Below are positions 25,132-34,146 of a DNA stretch of 64,000 nucleotides, piece after piece. This DNA comes from Bacteroidales bacterium. GTDB lineage: Bacteria > Bacteroidota > Bacteroidia > Bacteroidales > M50B96. The notes beneath the pieces were generated by a model, which saw only the letters and a list, made by a program, of their open reading frames with translations, did no database searches and was not told the DNA's origin. The position numbers and the translations under genes are program-made. Position 1 is the first letter of the stretch. The number at the start of each line of letters is the position of its first letter. The stretch spans positions 18,020 through 82,019 of the forward strand of contig JAIOYV010000017.1 in assembly GCA_021740905.1 (NCBI GenBank), written 5' to 3'.

Positions 25132-27852
25132 TTACCGGATTATTGTTATTGTTCCTTTATACACTTCAGTTTCGCCTTCGCCAGGGTAGAAGATATAAAA
25201 ATAGGTATGGGCAGGAACCTCCTTTCCATTGTAAGTCCCGGCCCAATCGTTTTGGTAGTTATTGGCTGAAAAGATTTTGTGGCCGTTTCGGTTGTAAATT
25301 TCGAGCACTGAACTTTCATAATCCTCCCCATTTTCGATTACCCAGAAATCGTTTGTGCCGTCGCCATTGGGGGTGAAGGTATTGTAAAAGGTTAGTGTGG
25401 GCAATGGCCTTTCCGAAACAGAAATGGTAATGGTGGCCTGATCGCGACAACCCAGGGTGTCGGTCACTTCAACCTGATAGGTAGTAGTCGTTTGGGGCGA
25501 TGCAACCGGGTTGTAAATAGTAGTATCGCTTAATCCATAACCAGGTGACCAGGCATATTGCCAACCCGAGTTATGATTCACTGAAAGCTGAATACTTTCG
25601 TCGTCGAAAATAGCTGTGTCGTTGCCAATAAATACATAAGGATTAGGGTTAACAGCCACAAACACCGAATCGGAATCGGAAGCACAAATATTTGAAACCG
25701 TAACATAATACATTCCCTCGATACCCACCGTGAAACTATTTGAATTGGAACCATTCGACCACGAATAGTCGGTGATAAAATCGCCAAAGGCTTCGATCAA
25801 AATTACATCGCCATCGCAAATCACTGTGTCGGGGCTTGTCGAAACAGTTGGGGTTTCAAGGACGGTAATAATAACACTGTCGGTTGGTTGTGCACAATTC
25901 GTATTAGGATAATAAGCTAAAAGGGAGTATGCACCCGTTGTGGTTGCAATGATGGATTGTGTGGTACTTCCATTTGACCAAAGGTAACTCGATCCCAAAT
26001 CGCCTGGGTCGAGGGTCACGGTATCGCCAGGGCAAATCGAAGTGTCGTTCCCCAAATCGAAAGAAAGGGTCGGCAGAACCGCTATTTGGATTGAATCGGT
26101 GGTTTCGCCACATCGGTTGGTCACAGTCACAAAATACTGACCGGTTGTGTTTACTGTAATAGAAGAAGCTGTATTCCCGGTCGACCATAAATACTCACCC
26201 TCTTCAAAAAAAGCATTCAAAGTGATAGGGCTTTCTTCGCAAATAGTGACATTATTTCCGAGGTTAATAGAAGGTGGAGGAAGATGGGAAATTGTAATTT
26301 GATCGGAGTTTTTACATCCAAAATCATCGGTTACTGTCACAGAATAAACCCCCACATCGGATGCAGTGATGCTATTGGTAACCGATCCATTTTGCCAGAT
26401 ATAGGCAGCGTATCCGTAGCCGGCAAAAAGAACGGTGTCGGTGCCTTCACAAATGGAAAGAAAGTTCCCTCCCAGGTTAACATTTGGAAGACCATGTATC
26501 GTTACTTGCTGGATAACAGTGTCAGTATAGGCCGCCATGTTACGGATCAAGCGAACCTGATAAGCCCCGGGGGCACTAAAAATATGGTATGCTGAAAAGT
26601 CAGTAGAAACATTTGCCACACCGGATGAAGGGTCGCCAAAGTTCCAATTTACTGAGTTTACCCCATTCAAATCGGAGATGAAGAAATAGGTTGAATCGCC
26701 CAGGCATAGATTCAAATAGGTGAACCGTGGATTGTTAAAATAACTTTGGATGAAATTGGGCAATCCTCGACGGCTCTTTTCACCATTCAGATAAACTCCA
26801 TCGTCGACATAGTTGCATGTAGTGCCGGGCGAATTAGGAAAATTGATCACACCTAGATAACCGGCCAGGTAGCGAGCCAGGTAAATCCGGCTGTCAGGTC
26901 CCAACTGTAGACCGCCAATGGTAGCTGTTGCAGAAGTAATAACTAAAGTACCCGATCCGATAATCCCCCCTGGTGTTCCGGCAGCCATATTGAATTGGTA
27001 CACAATATTAGTGTCGGTACAACTGCAATATAACTTTGTGCCATCGGGTGAGAATTCAACCCCATAAGGAGTTTCATACATTGACCCGTTTATAGTGATT
27101 GGATTTGATACCTGTCCTGTTGTATTGTTGAAATTAAGGATTTCAAAAGTATTCCCATTAGCTGCCGTTGCAAGGGCAATCTTTGTCCCATCAGGCGAAA
27201 CCTTCATTTGACCTTCGAGCACAGAGGCATTAGGGGAAGTCCCCGAGTGAATTGTCCCTGCGCTTGAAACAATAGGCGTGCCTACCCCAAGCGAGGTAAC
27301 AAGGATGGCCGAAAAGGAATTGTCGTAGCGACCATGAGTGATCACCCACACATCCGTTTCGTTGGCATGAAACGTCGCAGTAAGCTTTTCGGCCGTGGAG
27401 TCGACCACCTGAATATTTTTATTGCTGGTTACGTCGCCCAACCCACCGGCAAGGGTAATATCAACTTCGGAATAGCGCAATCCCTCAGTACCATCCGATT
27501 TGTCGTTGGTGAAAACGAAGTAGATGTTGCTTGACCCGGGCTTGGGGACAATAAGGCTGTTTTGAGTGGCAGAAGAATGGCCCAACAACATTGAACCATT
27601 GGGCATGGGGACATGGTTTTTGTTCCAAATTGTCATGCCATTGGTGTAAAAAAGCAAGTTTCCGTTGGCATCTGAAATGGCAGCCGAACCACCATGGGCA
27701 TTTACCATACCACCAATCAATGCAGAGGGGTTTGGGCCACTAAAATTAAGGCCGGATTCTTTCCCAAAATACCAGTTGTTCGACTCATTCTGCGACAACA
27801 AAGCTTGAAGTGGAAATAGGAATAGGATAATTAAAACAAGTATACGGTTCAT
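25132..27852 (-). CDS. SprB-like secreted protein with T9SS type-B (gliding-type) C-terminal domain
   Basis: The 906-residue protein has a signal peptide (ILVLIILFLFPLQALLSQ) and an N-terminal beta-propeller-like half with VSPDGTKIALAT and FSPDGTKLYCS repeats. A PKD-like module (VNWNFGDPSSG to IFSAPGAYQVRLIRN) follows. Several Ig-like repeats then share the pattern NLGN-x-x-x-ICEG-x-x-x-L...YLWSTGNT or YLWSNGST. The C-terminus is the type-B sorting domain (FYNTFTPNGDGTNDFWVI, EIYNRNGHKIFSA, AHTYFYIFYPGEGE, GTITIIR). This is an adhesin-type surface protein, secreted by T9SS with help from the PorP/SprF protein encoded 12 bases downstream. Binding target is unknown. It is the first gene of a four-gene operon. 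Confidence 0.92.
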   Translation of the reverse strand: MNRILVLIILFLFPLQALLSQNESNNWYFGKESGLNFSGPNPSALIGGMVNAHGGSAAISDANGNLLFYTNGMTIWNKNHVPMPNGSMLLGHSSATQNSLIVPKPGSSNIYFVFTNDKSDGTEGLRYSEVDITLAGGLGDVTSNKNIQVVDSTAEKLTATFHANETDVWVITHGRYDNSFSAILVTSLGVGTPIVSSAGTIHSGTSPNASVLEGQMKVSPDGTKIALATAANGNTFEILNFNNTTGQVSNPITINGSMYETPYGVEFSPDGTKLYCSCTDTNIVYQFNMAAGTPGGIIGSGTLVITSATATIGGLQLGPDSRIYLARYLAGYLGVINFPNSPGTTCNYVDDGVYLNGEKSRRGLPNFIQSYFNNPRFTYLNLCLGDSTYFFISDLNGVNSVNWNFGDPSSGVANVSTDFSAYHIFSAPGAYQVRLIRNMAAYTDTVIQQVTIHGLPNVNLGGNFLSICEGTDTVLFAGYGYAAYIWQNGSVTNSITASDVGVYSVTVTDDFGCKNSDQITISHLPPPSINLGNNVTICEESPITLNAFFEEGEYLWSTGNTASSITVNTTGQYFVTVTNRCGETTDSIQIAVLPTLSFDLGNDTSICPGDTVTLDPGDLGSSYLWSNGSTTQSIIATTTGAYSLLAYYPNTNCAQPTDSVIITVLETPTVSTSPDTVICDGDVILIEAFGDFITDYSWSNGSNSNSFTVGIEGMYYVTVSNICASDSDSVFVAVNPNPYVFIGNDTAIFDDESIQLSVNHNSGWQYAWSPGYGLSDTTIYNPVASPQTTTTYQVEVTDTLGCRDQATITISVSERPLPTLTFYNTFTPNGDGTNDFWVIENGEDYESSVLEIYNRNGHKIFSANNYQNDWAGTYNGKEVPAHTYFYIFYPGEGETEVYKGTITIIR

Positions 27853-28052
27853 TCAAATAGTTCTATTTTAATATTCAGAATAACGACAAATTAATCAATT
27901 TGTTATGTGCTTTCCAGGCATCAAAAATACAAAGAATCGGGCAAATAATTGCAGGGAAGGTGAATAATCATCGTAATTGGTAGATGGATTCTTTGGTTGA
28001 TGGATTGGTAATACCGGCGGGGCTTTCCTTATAGTAAGGTCGTGTATTGGGA

Positions 28053-28072
28053 AGACGCGATAAATCGCGTCT
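28053..28072. repeat. Perfect palindromic unit AGACGCGAT-AA-ATCGCGTCT
   Basis: A 20-base inverted repeat with a two-base centre stands in the 462-base gap between the operon start at 27852 and the gene ending at 28315. The same CGCGATAAATCGCG word is, to my recollection, a frequent dispersed palindrome in Bacteroidota and some other phyla. Apart from this unit and the terminator below, I see nothing in the gap. Confidence 0.75.
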
Positions 28073-28260
28073 CTACATGAAGGTGGTCGGTTGCCCGGAT
28101 ATTCAGTGGTTAGGGCGTGGACACACTTTAAAAGTTAATATTACAATACAATGATTCTCTATTAAAATTCTGGAATATTTTACCCTGCTGCCATTTCTAT
28201 TAACGAGGATAAACTTTTGAAGTGGTGCATTGGTACCGTGGTACGGTGGTATGGTTTTGC

Positions 28261-28296
28261 AAAAAAAAAGCCCCGACATGGCCGGGGCTTTTTTTA
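28261..28296 (-). terminator. Intrinsic terminator after 28315-30525 gene
   Basis: AGCCCCG (28269-28275) pairs with CGGGGCT (28283-28289) across a seven-base loop. The stem is extended by A/T pairs, with a minus-strand T-run at 28269-28261. It lies 18 bases past the stop codon and would work in either direction. Confidence 0.9.
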
Positions 28297-28314
28297 TTTA
28301 TTGTTAAAACCAGA

Positions 28315-30525
28315 TTACTTGATCAGGTTTATTTTCTTTGAAACTACATTGTTATTTGTAATTACTTTCACAATGTATGTGCCCTCGGCAAATTCGTTGA
28401 GGTCGATACGGGCTTGATTATTTGCCTGCTCGATAGAAGCCACTTGTTCGCCAACTATATTGTAAACAATGATGGTTGAATTGGCAACATTCTCCACATT
28501 TAAAATACCTGTTGTTGGATTGGGATATATATTTACCGGGTTCTCAACAAGCTCTTCGGTACCGTCAGGATATACAACATCTACCCAATAATATTGCTCG
28601 TTTGTCTCTGTGCCATTGTCGGCAAAAACAGTAATCCTAAACGAAGTATTCCCAAGTACTACAGGGTTTGCTGTACTAGGAGCTATTGTACTTATACTAA
28701 TCGTACCGTCGCCATTATCGATATATGTCAACTGGAGATCGGGGTTATTTATAGTTGCAGTTAAAGTAAGCGGCAAATTCTGTGGATCGACAGCTGTGAT
28801 AGTATCCTCATAAGGCGTGCTAAAATAGCACAAAGTATCAGGTACAGAAGTGAATTGCGGAGGCAAAATTGCCCCATCCATGTTTAACCTTACCAAAGGA
28901 AGCCCATTGCTAATCCAGAACCAATCGGTAGTAAGCCTTACTACTGATTCATACCAAAGCATGTGAGGGTAGCCAGCATCTTCATCTCCAATGTAAACAC
29001 GCTCACCTGCATTATAATAACACTCAACACCAACAATATAGTGGGATCCACCGGGAATAACCTCCGATCCTGGATTAATAATGTAAATGGGTATAGTGAC
29101 CCATGTGCCAAGATGCCAGGGCATAATAGTAAATTCATCTGTACCGATCCATTCCGTTTGTGTTGTACTAACTGTACCCTGATATATTTGTCCCTTGATG
29201 GTAGTATAGGGGGTAGTCCGGTAGTCGACATAAACTGAAATAGAATTCACAGTTTCAGTGTTCGGCACATAATGATCTACACCAACGAAATCGCCAGTCA
29301 ATCCGCCACCAAACAATGAAGGTGATGTAGCTCCATGCGTAAAGCGCTCAGGCCTATCTCGGGCGAAAATCTTATTATTGGTAATTTCGTATGAAATAGT
29401 ATCCATCACATTGTCTATAGGAATTTGTTCTGTCTCAAATTGATAGCATTGGTATGCAACTGTGTATTTATCAGCAGTGGTTGGAACAAAAGTGTTTGGG
29501 GTATACAACGTAACTGTATCGTTATAGGCAAGTTGCGTGGTGTCCTCAGTTTCATTATAAACAATTGAATTGGCCGAATTCCATATTGTGGCTTCAAATG
29601 TTACATCTGTTTGGGTTATAAATCCATTATTGTAGATAGAACCTCCACAAACGTTGTCCATTACCTGGCTTAGGGGAAGTCTTGCATAGGGACCGGCAAT
29701 TATTCCTGCTGATGAATCCCAGAAGTAATTGAGTCCTTCAACTAATCGAATATCGTTGTCAGGTGCTTCAACCAGGCTAAAATCATCGATATGCCACCAA
29801 TAATCCCATAAGCCCTGCATACGGAAATATATTTTCACTGAGGCCTGGCTACCAGCAATGTTCGAGATATTGAGTAAATAATAGGCTGGATTATTGGTCA
29901 CATCGCCAGTCTCAAAATCGACATGGATTTCAATTTCTGTGTAGGTAATTCCACCATCGACAGAAACACCAACAAAAGTATAGTTTTCGCCATACGGATT
30001 TAGGATTGGAGGATTCGCGGTATTGACTCCTAACCCCCAACGCCTGTAAAATTCTTCCCAAGCAATGGCAACCGACGAATAAGCTGAACAGTTGTAAGTT
30101 GGCGAATAAAGGAAAGCATCGTAGCTACCTTGTCCATTACCATCCGAGTCATACATCATCCACCCATTGGCCTCTGTTGTCGATTCGAAAGGATCGCTTC
30201 CATACGAACCGGTTGTCCCAGTAGTTGTATATAGCCATGTGTAATTATTGTTTTGCCCATCAATATCTTCTGTAGTCCATCCAGTGGGCAAATCGTCAAC
30301 GGTAGGACCACCGGTGCTAAAGTCGTCATAAGCAATCGTGTCGCCAAATGATTTGGTTGCCCTTTGAAAATCAGCGTGATTGTTGTATTTCTTCAATTTA
30401 ATGCTCATCTCAGGAGAGGCTCCCTTAACAACATTTTTCTTTACACTAGGCCAGTCAGCATTCGTTTGAGCAAACATACTGAAAGAAAACGCCAAGATTA
30501 AACTTAGTAGAGTAAATTTCTTCAT
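28315..30525 (-). CDS. Secreted adhesin-like protein with T9SS type-A sorting domain
   Basis: The start is set at ATG 30525, where a signal peptide begins (MKKFTLLSLILAFSFSMFAQ), giving 736 residues; the frame runs 13 codons farther upstream without a plausible leader. The N-terminal region (DDFSTGGPTVDDLPTGWTT, later YSPTYNCSAYSSVAIAWEEF) resembles the jelly-roll cleaved-adhesin/choice-of-anchor J module. A cadherin-like or Ig-like domain (PQFTSVPDTLCYFSTPYEDT to ITVFADNGTETNEQYYW) precedes the T9SS domain (VNIYPNPTTGILNVENV to NNVVSKKINLI). No catalytic motif is visible, so adhesion or matrix binding is the best guess. It has a perfect -7 element upstream and a terminator downstream and is probably monocistronic. 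Confidence 0.85.
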   Translation of the reverse strand: MKKFTLLSLILAFSFSMFAQTNADWPSVKKNVVKGASPEMSIKLKKYNNHADFQRATKSFGDTIAYDDFSTGGPTVDDLPTGWTTEDIDGQNNNYTWLYTTTGTTGSYGSDPFESTTEANGWMMYDSDGNGQGSYDAFLYSPTYNCSAYSSVAIAWEEFYRRWGLGVNTANPPILNPYGENYTFVGVSVDGGITYTEIEIHVDFETGDVTNNPAYYLLNISNIAGSQASVKIYFRMQGLWDYWWHIDDFSLVEAPDNDIRLVEGLNYFWDSSAGIIAGPYARLPLSQVMDNVCGGSIYNNGFITQTDVTFEATIWNSANSIVYNETEDTTQLAYNDTVTLYTPNTFVPTTADKYTVAYQCYQFETEQIPIDNVMDTISYEITNNKIFARDRPERFTHGATSPSLFGGGLTGDFVGVDHYVPNTETVNSISVYVDYRTTPYTTIKGQIYQGTVSTTQTEWIGTDEFTIMPWHLGTWVTIPIYIINPGSEVIPGGSHYIVGVECYYNAGERVYIGDEDAGYPHMLWYESVVRLTTDWFWISNGLPLVRLNMDGAILPPQFTSVPDTLCYFSTPYEDTITAVDPQNLPLTLTATINNPDLQLTYIDNGDGTISISTIAPSTANPVVLGNTSFRITVFADNGTETNEQYYWVDVVYPDGTEELVENPVNIYPNPTTGILNVENVANSTIIVYNIVGEQVASIEQANNQARIDLNEFAEGTYIVKVITNNNVVSKKINLIK

Positions 30526-30561
30526 TTTATTAATTTTTGTTAAACAATTTATTTCGCTGCA

Positions 30562-30569
30562 CAAATATA
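30562..30569 (-). promoter_or_regulatory. -7 element for 28315-30525 gene
   Basis: Minus-strand 30569-30562 reads TATATTTG, 37 bases before the ATG at 30525. A TTTG lies 23 bases farther upstream (30596-30593), wider than the usual 19. Confidence 0.5.
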
Positions 30570-30864
30570 ATTAAAATCCAGTTGGTCTTTATCAAATTTC
30601 TTTTTTTATAAGCTTATTAACTGCTCCTAAAAACGATGCAAAAATAATTGACAATCAATAAGTTTAAAGAAATAATTTGGATTGAGCTACTTGTGTAGTA
30701 CAACATTAGCTTTGTACAGACACCCAAAGTTGGTAAGCGAATATCATTCAATCCTCTATAATAAACCAGTTAATTTATTGTGAATTGAATAATACCAAAG
30801 TGTAAACTACTTTGTGGTACTTATGAAAGAGACTAAAAATCTATACAAACCTTTGCCATCCGTA

Positions 30865-30880
30865 CGTCGAATATTCGACG
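30865..30880. promoter_or_regulatory. Perfect 16-bp palindrome CGTCGAATATTCGACG
   Basis: This uninterrupted two-fold symmetric sequence lies in the 415-base gap upstream of the 28315-30525 gene and 60 bases beyond the 30941-32431 stop. It could be an operator-like site or part of a dispersed repeat. Nothing else but a -7 element is recognisable in the gap. Confidence 0.4.
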
Positions 30881-30940
30881 GTGGTCACGCTCGTTCAAAT
30901 CTATAATTTGCAGCTTGGAGTTCCTCAGGAAATAATCAGG

Positions 30941-32431
30941 TTAATGAAGAATCATCACTGGAAACGATTCGACTTTTTCGTTTTTGATAATCCTGATCCT
31001 ATAAATACCCTGTGAATATTCGGAAACATTGAGTTTCCAAAACTCTGGTATGTTTTCTTCTTTCCTAATAAGGCGACCTTCCGAATTATACATTTCGACA
31101 GATGAAGCCCTGGCATTTTCAATAATAAGGGTTTCTGACACTGGGTTCGGGAAAAGGTTGATTTCACTCTTTGCAGTCTCGTCAATGCCTATCTGGCCTA
31201 TGGTATCGATCTCAATATCATCAATTAAAAATATAAAAGAATTGTTAGACACACATTGGATAGCCACATGCACCTCAACATTCGACCAAGCTGATAAATC
31301 GTATTCAAAATAAGTCCAAGCGGTATCGACTTGTTGAACCTGCAATGTGGAAAATGGGATTGAAGGTGTAAGCACATTGGAAAATTCCGATGGAACAGGA
31401 TTTCCTGTAGAAACCAATACCCTGAACGTTTCTAGCGCGTATTGCATGGAATAGGAACGTGCATAAAAACGGACACTGCCACTTTCTGAAATAATCACTT
31501 TGGGCGAAATCAGCCAATCGTCGTTGGGGCCAAAAACGGCAGCAAAACAAGCCCCGTACTTACTGCCACCACCGGAATGTGGATCTGCCGAAGTCAATGG
31601 TGGGCTGACTAAGTCGGGATTGAAGGCTATGAACGACATTGCCTCTGCGCTGTGCGGAAATGTATGATTTGATATACCATAAGTTTGAGAACTATCCATG
31701 TCGATAGTTATCCAGGGCGTAAGGTCGAGCGAAAAATCATCGGCTTCCTCAAAAGTCCCAGTCACCGTGCCTTGCGGTACTGGTGGTATCCCAACCTTAA
31801 CATCATCAATTCCAAGTATCTCCTGGTTCGTTGAAGTATGCCTGAAGGCAATGGAAACCGTATCGTTGATCCATGAAGCGAGATCTATTTCGTGGCTTGC
31901 CCAGACAGTTTCTTCGGCGGCCACCGATTCGAGCAGTGTCGAGAAATCGGTATGTGTTGTAGCTGTGCCGGACGTGATGTAAACTTCGTAACTTTCGTGT
32001 GTGTTATTGTTGCCAGTAACAGAAACAGAGCGTCCTTTCCAGAGTAATTTGGCATTATTGGTAACGGGAATGTTGGGGATTATCATCCAACGGTCGGCTT
32101 GGCCTGCAGGACTGAAATACGAGTTACTTCCCATCCAGTTGTTCGATTCGCCGCTAAATTCGAGCAAGAGCCAAACATCGTCGTAAAAATTAAGATTGGT
32201 TATAACCGACACATCGGGATGATCCTGAAGGCTGTCGAGGTTTTCGAATATTAAGTCGCCCAGCACAGTGTTATCTTCAAAGTCAAGATTAAAATCCCAG
32301 GTGGATGCCGATCGGGTTGTTTGTACAAAATCGTGTGCCTTTTGGATTTTGGTTGAAGGCAATGATCGGGTTTGTGAAAACCCCACAAGTGTAATGCAGA
32401 AGAATATGAAGCTCAACAGGATACTTTTCAT
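30941..32431 (-). CDS. Choice-of-anchor J (cleaved adhesin) protein with T9SS type-A sorting domain
   Basis: The 496-residue protein has a signal peptide (ILLSFIFFCITLVGFSQ) and two similar jelly-roll modules of the cleaved-adhesin/choice-of-anchor J type. The first runs from about residue 45 to 205 (NWMGSNSYFSPAGQADRWMI to LGIDDVKVG). The second runs from about 215 to 400 (AAVFGPNDDWLISPKVI to FLIDDIEIDTIG). The sorting domain starts at INLFPNPVSETLII and ends with KVESFPVMIL. Such modules bind carbohydrate or protein on surfaces; no enzyme motif is present. It is separated from pgk by repeat DNA and has its own -7 element. Confidence 0.87.
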   Translation of the reverse strand: MKSILLSFIFFCITLVGFSQTRSLPSTKIQKAHDFVQTTRSASTWDFNLDFEDNTVLGDLIFENLDSLQDHPDVSVITNLNFYDDVWLLLEFSGESNNWMGSNSYFSPAGQADRWMIIPNIPVTNNAKLLWKGRSVSVTGNNNTHESYEVYITSGTATTHTDFSTLLESVAAEETVWASHEIDLASWINDTVSIAFRHTSTNQEILGIDDVKVGIPPVPQGTVTGTFEEADDFSLDLTPWITIDMDSSQTYGISNHTFPHSAEAMSFIAFNPDLVSPPLTSADPHSGGGSKYGACFAAVFGPNDDWLISPKVIISESGSVRFYARSYSMQYALETFRVLVSTGNPVPSEFSNVLTPSIPFSTLQVQQVDTAWTYFEYDLSAWSNVEVHVAIQCVSNNSFIFLIDDIEIDTIGQIGIDETAKSEINLFPNPVSETLIIENARASSVEMYNSEGRLIRKEENIPEFWKLNVSEYSQGIYRIRIIKNEKVESFPVMILH

Positions 32432-32473
32432 TTCAATTATATTTTAATTTTAAAGACCATTTTTATCAAGACG

Positions 32474-32481
32474 CAAAAATA
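32474..32481 (-). promoter_or_regulatory. -7 element for 30941-32431 gene
   Basis: Minus-strand 32481-32474 reads TATTTTTG, a consensus TAnnTTTG, 43 bases before the ATG. Confidence 0.5.
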
Positions 32482-32579
32482 TCAAAAAAGGCCTTCGCTT
32501 TTTTGCTCCTGATTAAACGGCTAAAATACTTACTCATTGCCGAATTTCATAATAATTCCCAAATAAAGGGAATCATAAA

Positions 32580-32642
32580 CAATATTTACTTTCAATTAAT
32601 CAATTATCATTCAACAATAATCAATCATCATTCAACAATTAA
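32580..32642. repeat. CAATCATCATTCAACAAT-type repeats at pgk 3' end
   Basis: Direct copies of ATTATCATTCAACAATAA and ATCATCATTCAACAATTAA follow the pgk stop codon, another instance of short-period intergenic repeats. No intrinsic terminator is evident for pgk here. Confidence 0.55.
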
Positions 32643-32643
32643 T

Positions 32644-33831
32644 TTATCCCCTAATAGCCTTTATGCCAGGCAATTCTTTTCCTTCGATATATTCCAACAA
32701 AGCCCCGCCCCCTGTGGATACGTAACTTACTTTGTCAGCCATGTCGTATTTGTTGATGGCCGCCACCGAGTCGCCGCCACCAATAAGGGTAAACGCCCCT
32801 TTTTTAGTGGCTTCGACCAAAGCATTGGCAACGGCTTTCGTGCCAGCCTCGAAATTCGACATTTCGAAAACACCCATTGGTCCGTTCCATAAAATGGTGT
32901 TCGATTGTTTGATGATCTGTGCAAATGCTTCAGCTGATTTTTCTCCAATATCAAGACCCATCCATCCTTCTTCGATGTTGTGTACATCTGACATTTTAAA
33001 GTTGGCATCGTTGTCGAACTTATCGGCCACAATAGTATCCACTGGCAAATGAATCTGGACCTTGTTCTTTTTGGCTGCGTCGAGGATGTTTAAGGCCATC
33101 TCAAGCTTGTCTTCTTCAACCATCGACGAACCCACATTGCCGCCCAATGCTTTGGCAAAGGTGAACATCATGCCACCGCCCACAATCAGGTGGTCAACCT
33201 TATCCAACAGGGTTTCGATAATCGTAATTTTGGTCGAAACTTTGGCTCCACCCAAAATAGCTGTAAACGGCCCTTTGGCATCGTGCAACACTTTGTCAAT
33301 GCTATCCAGTTCGCCTTCAATCACATAACCAAACATTTTATTCTCGGGGAAAAAGTTGGCAATTATTGTGGTAGAAGCATGGGCACGATGAGCGGTCCCG
33401 AAGGCATCGTTTACGTACACATCGGCCAGATTTGCCAGTTGCTTGGCAAAACCCTCGTCGCCCTTGGTTTCTTGCGCATGGAAGCGAAGGTTTTCCAACA
33501 ACAATACCTCGCCAGGTTTTAGGTTGGCAGCCATTGACGAAGTTTCCTCACCAATGCTATCTTTCGCAAAGATTACCGGAGTGCCAATCGATTTCGAAAG
33601 ATGATCGACAATGTGTCGAAGGCTGAATTTATCTTCAGGTCCCGACTTTGGCCTTCCGAGATGCGACATAAGGATAACGGAGCCTCCATCGTTCAATACC
33701 TTTTTAATGGTAGGAATGGCAGCCCTGATGCGGGTATCGTCGGTAATTTCAAAATTACTGTTCAGGGGTACGTTAAAATCGACCCGTATAATGGCTTTCA
33801 AGCCCTTAAAGTTGAATTCGTCAAATTTCAT
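32644..33831 (-). CDS. pgk: Phosphoglycerate kinase
   Basis: The 395-residue protein shows all the family signatures. These are RVDFNVPLN near the N-terminus, [33 protein letters not shown], and the C-terminal nucleotide site with [15 protein letters not shown] and GGGDSVAAI. It transfers phosphate from 1,3-bisphosphoglycerate to ADP in glycolysis and reverses in gluconeogenesis. It is not clustered with gapA, which lies 27 kb away in this window. A perfect TATCTTTG element precedes it by 28 bases. Confidence 0.97.
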   Translation of the reverse strand: MKFDEFNFKGLKAIIRVDFNVPLNSNFEITDDTRIRAAIPTIKKVLNDGGSVILMSHLGRPKSGPEDKFSLRHIVDHLSKSIGTPVIFAKDSIGEETSSMAANLKPGEVLLLENLRFHAQETKGDEGFAKQLANLADVYVNDAFGTAHRAHASTTIIANFFPENKMFGYVIEGELDSIDKVLHDAKGPFTAILGGAKVSTKITIIETLLDKVDHLIVGGGMMFTFAKALGGNVGSSMVEEDKLEMALNILDAAKKNKVQIHLPVDTIVADKFDNDANFKMSDVHNIEEGWMGLDIGEKSAEAFAQIIKQSNTILWNGPMGVFEMSNFEAGTKAVANALVEATKKGAFTLIGGGDSVAAINKYDMADKVSYVSTGGGALLEYIEGKELPGIKAIRG

Positions 33832-33858
33832 AATTCCAATATTTATTTAATCAGCCGA

Positions 33859-33866
33859 CAAAGATA
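33859..33866 (-). promoter_or_regulatory. -7 element of pgk promoter
   Basis: Minus-strand 33866-33859 reads TATCTTTG, matching TAnnTTTG, 28 bases before the pgk ATG. Confidence 0.55.
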
Positions 33867-33884
33867 TAAAAAGAGCAGGGAAAT

Positions 33885-34064
33885 TGATGGGGAAAAAGTT
33901 GGGTGGGGAATTGGGGAATTGAGGTGAGTAAGATAAGTTGGTGAGTGGGTAGTGGGTAAGTAAGTTGAGTTGGGGGTAGTGAGATTGTTGGTAGAAAGGA
34001 GACCTTCGAATGTAACCAAGCATTGTGCAACGAAGACAAGCCCTTCCTTGTTTTTAAGGAAGGG
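33885..34064. repeat. GTGGGTAGT-type repeats and a hairpin
   Basis: The 315-base gap upstream of pgk contains degenerate G/T-rich repeats (GGGGAATTG, AAGTTGGTGAGTGGGTAGTGGG) to about 33990. A perfect stem-loop follows: CCCTTCCTT at 34041-34049 and AAGGAAGGG at 34056-34064 with loop GTTTTT. The hairpin lies about 80 bases past the stop of the minus-strand 34147-36219 gene, but its minus-strand side lacks a T-run, so it is not a standard terminator. Confidence 0.6.
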
Positions 34065-34146
34065 TTGGTATGGATGAAAAAAAAGTGAAATATATATCCA
34101 AATTCTTTTTTTCAATTCAGTATGTACAAAACCTCCTAATCAGCCT

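Noticed and set aside
34041..34064. Hairpin as a terminator for the 34147-36219 gene.
   Set aside because: The stem is perfect, but the minus-strand side is not followed by a T-run and it lies about 80 bases past the stop codon.
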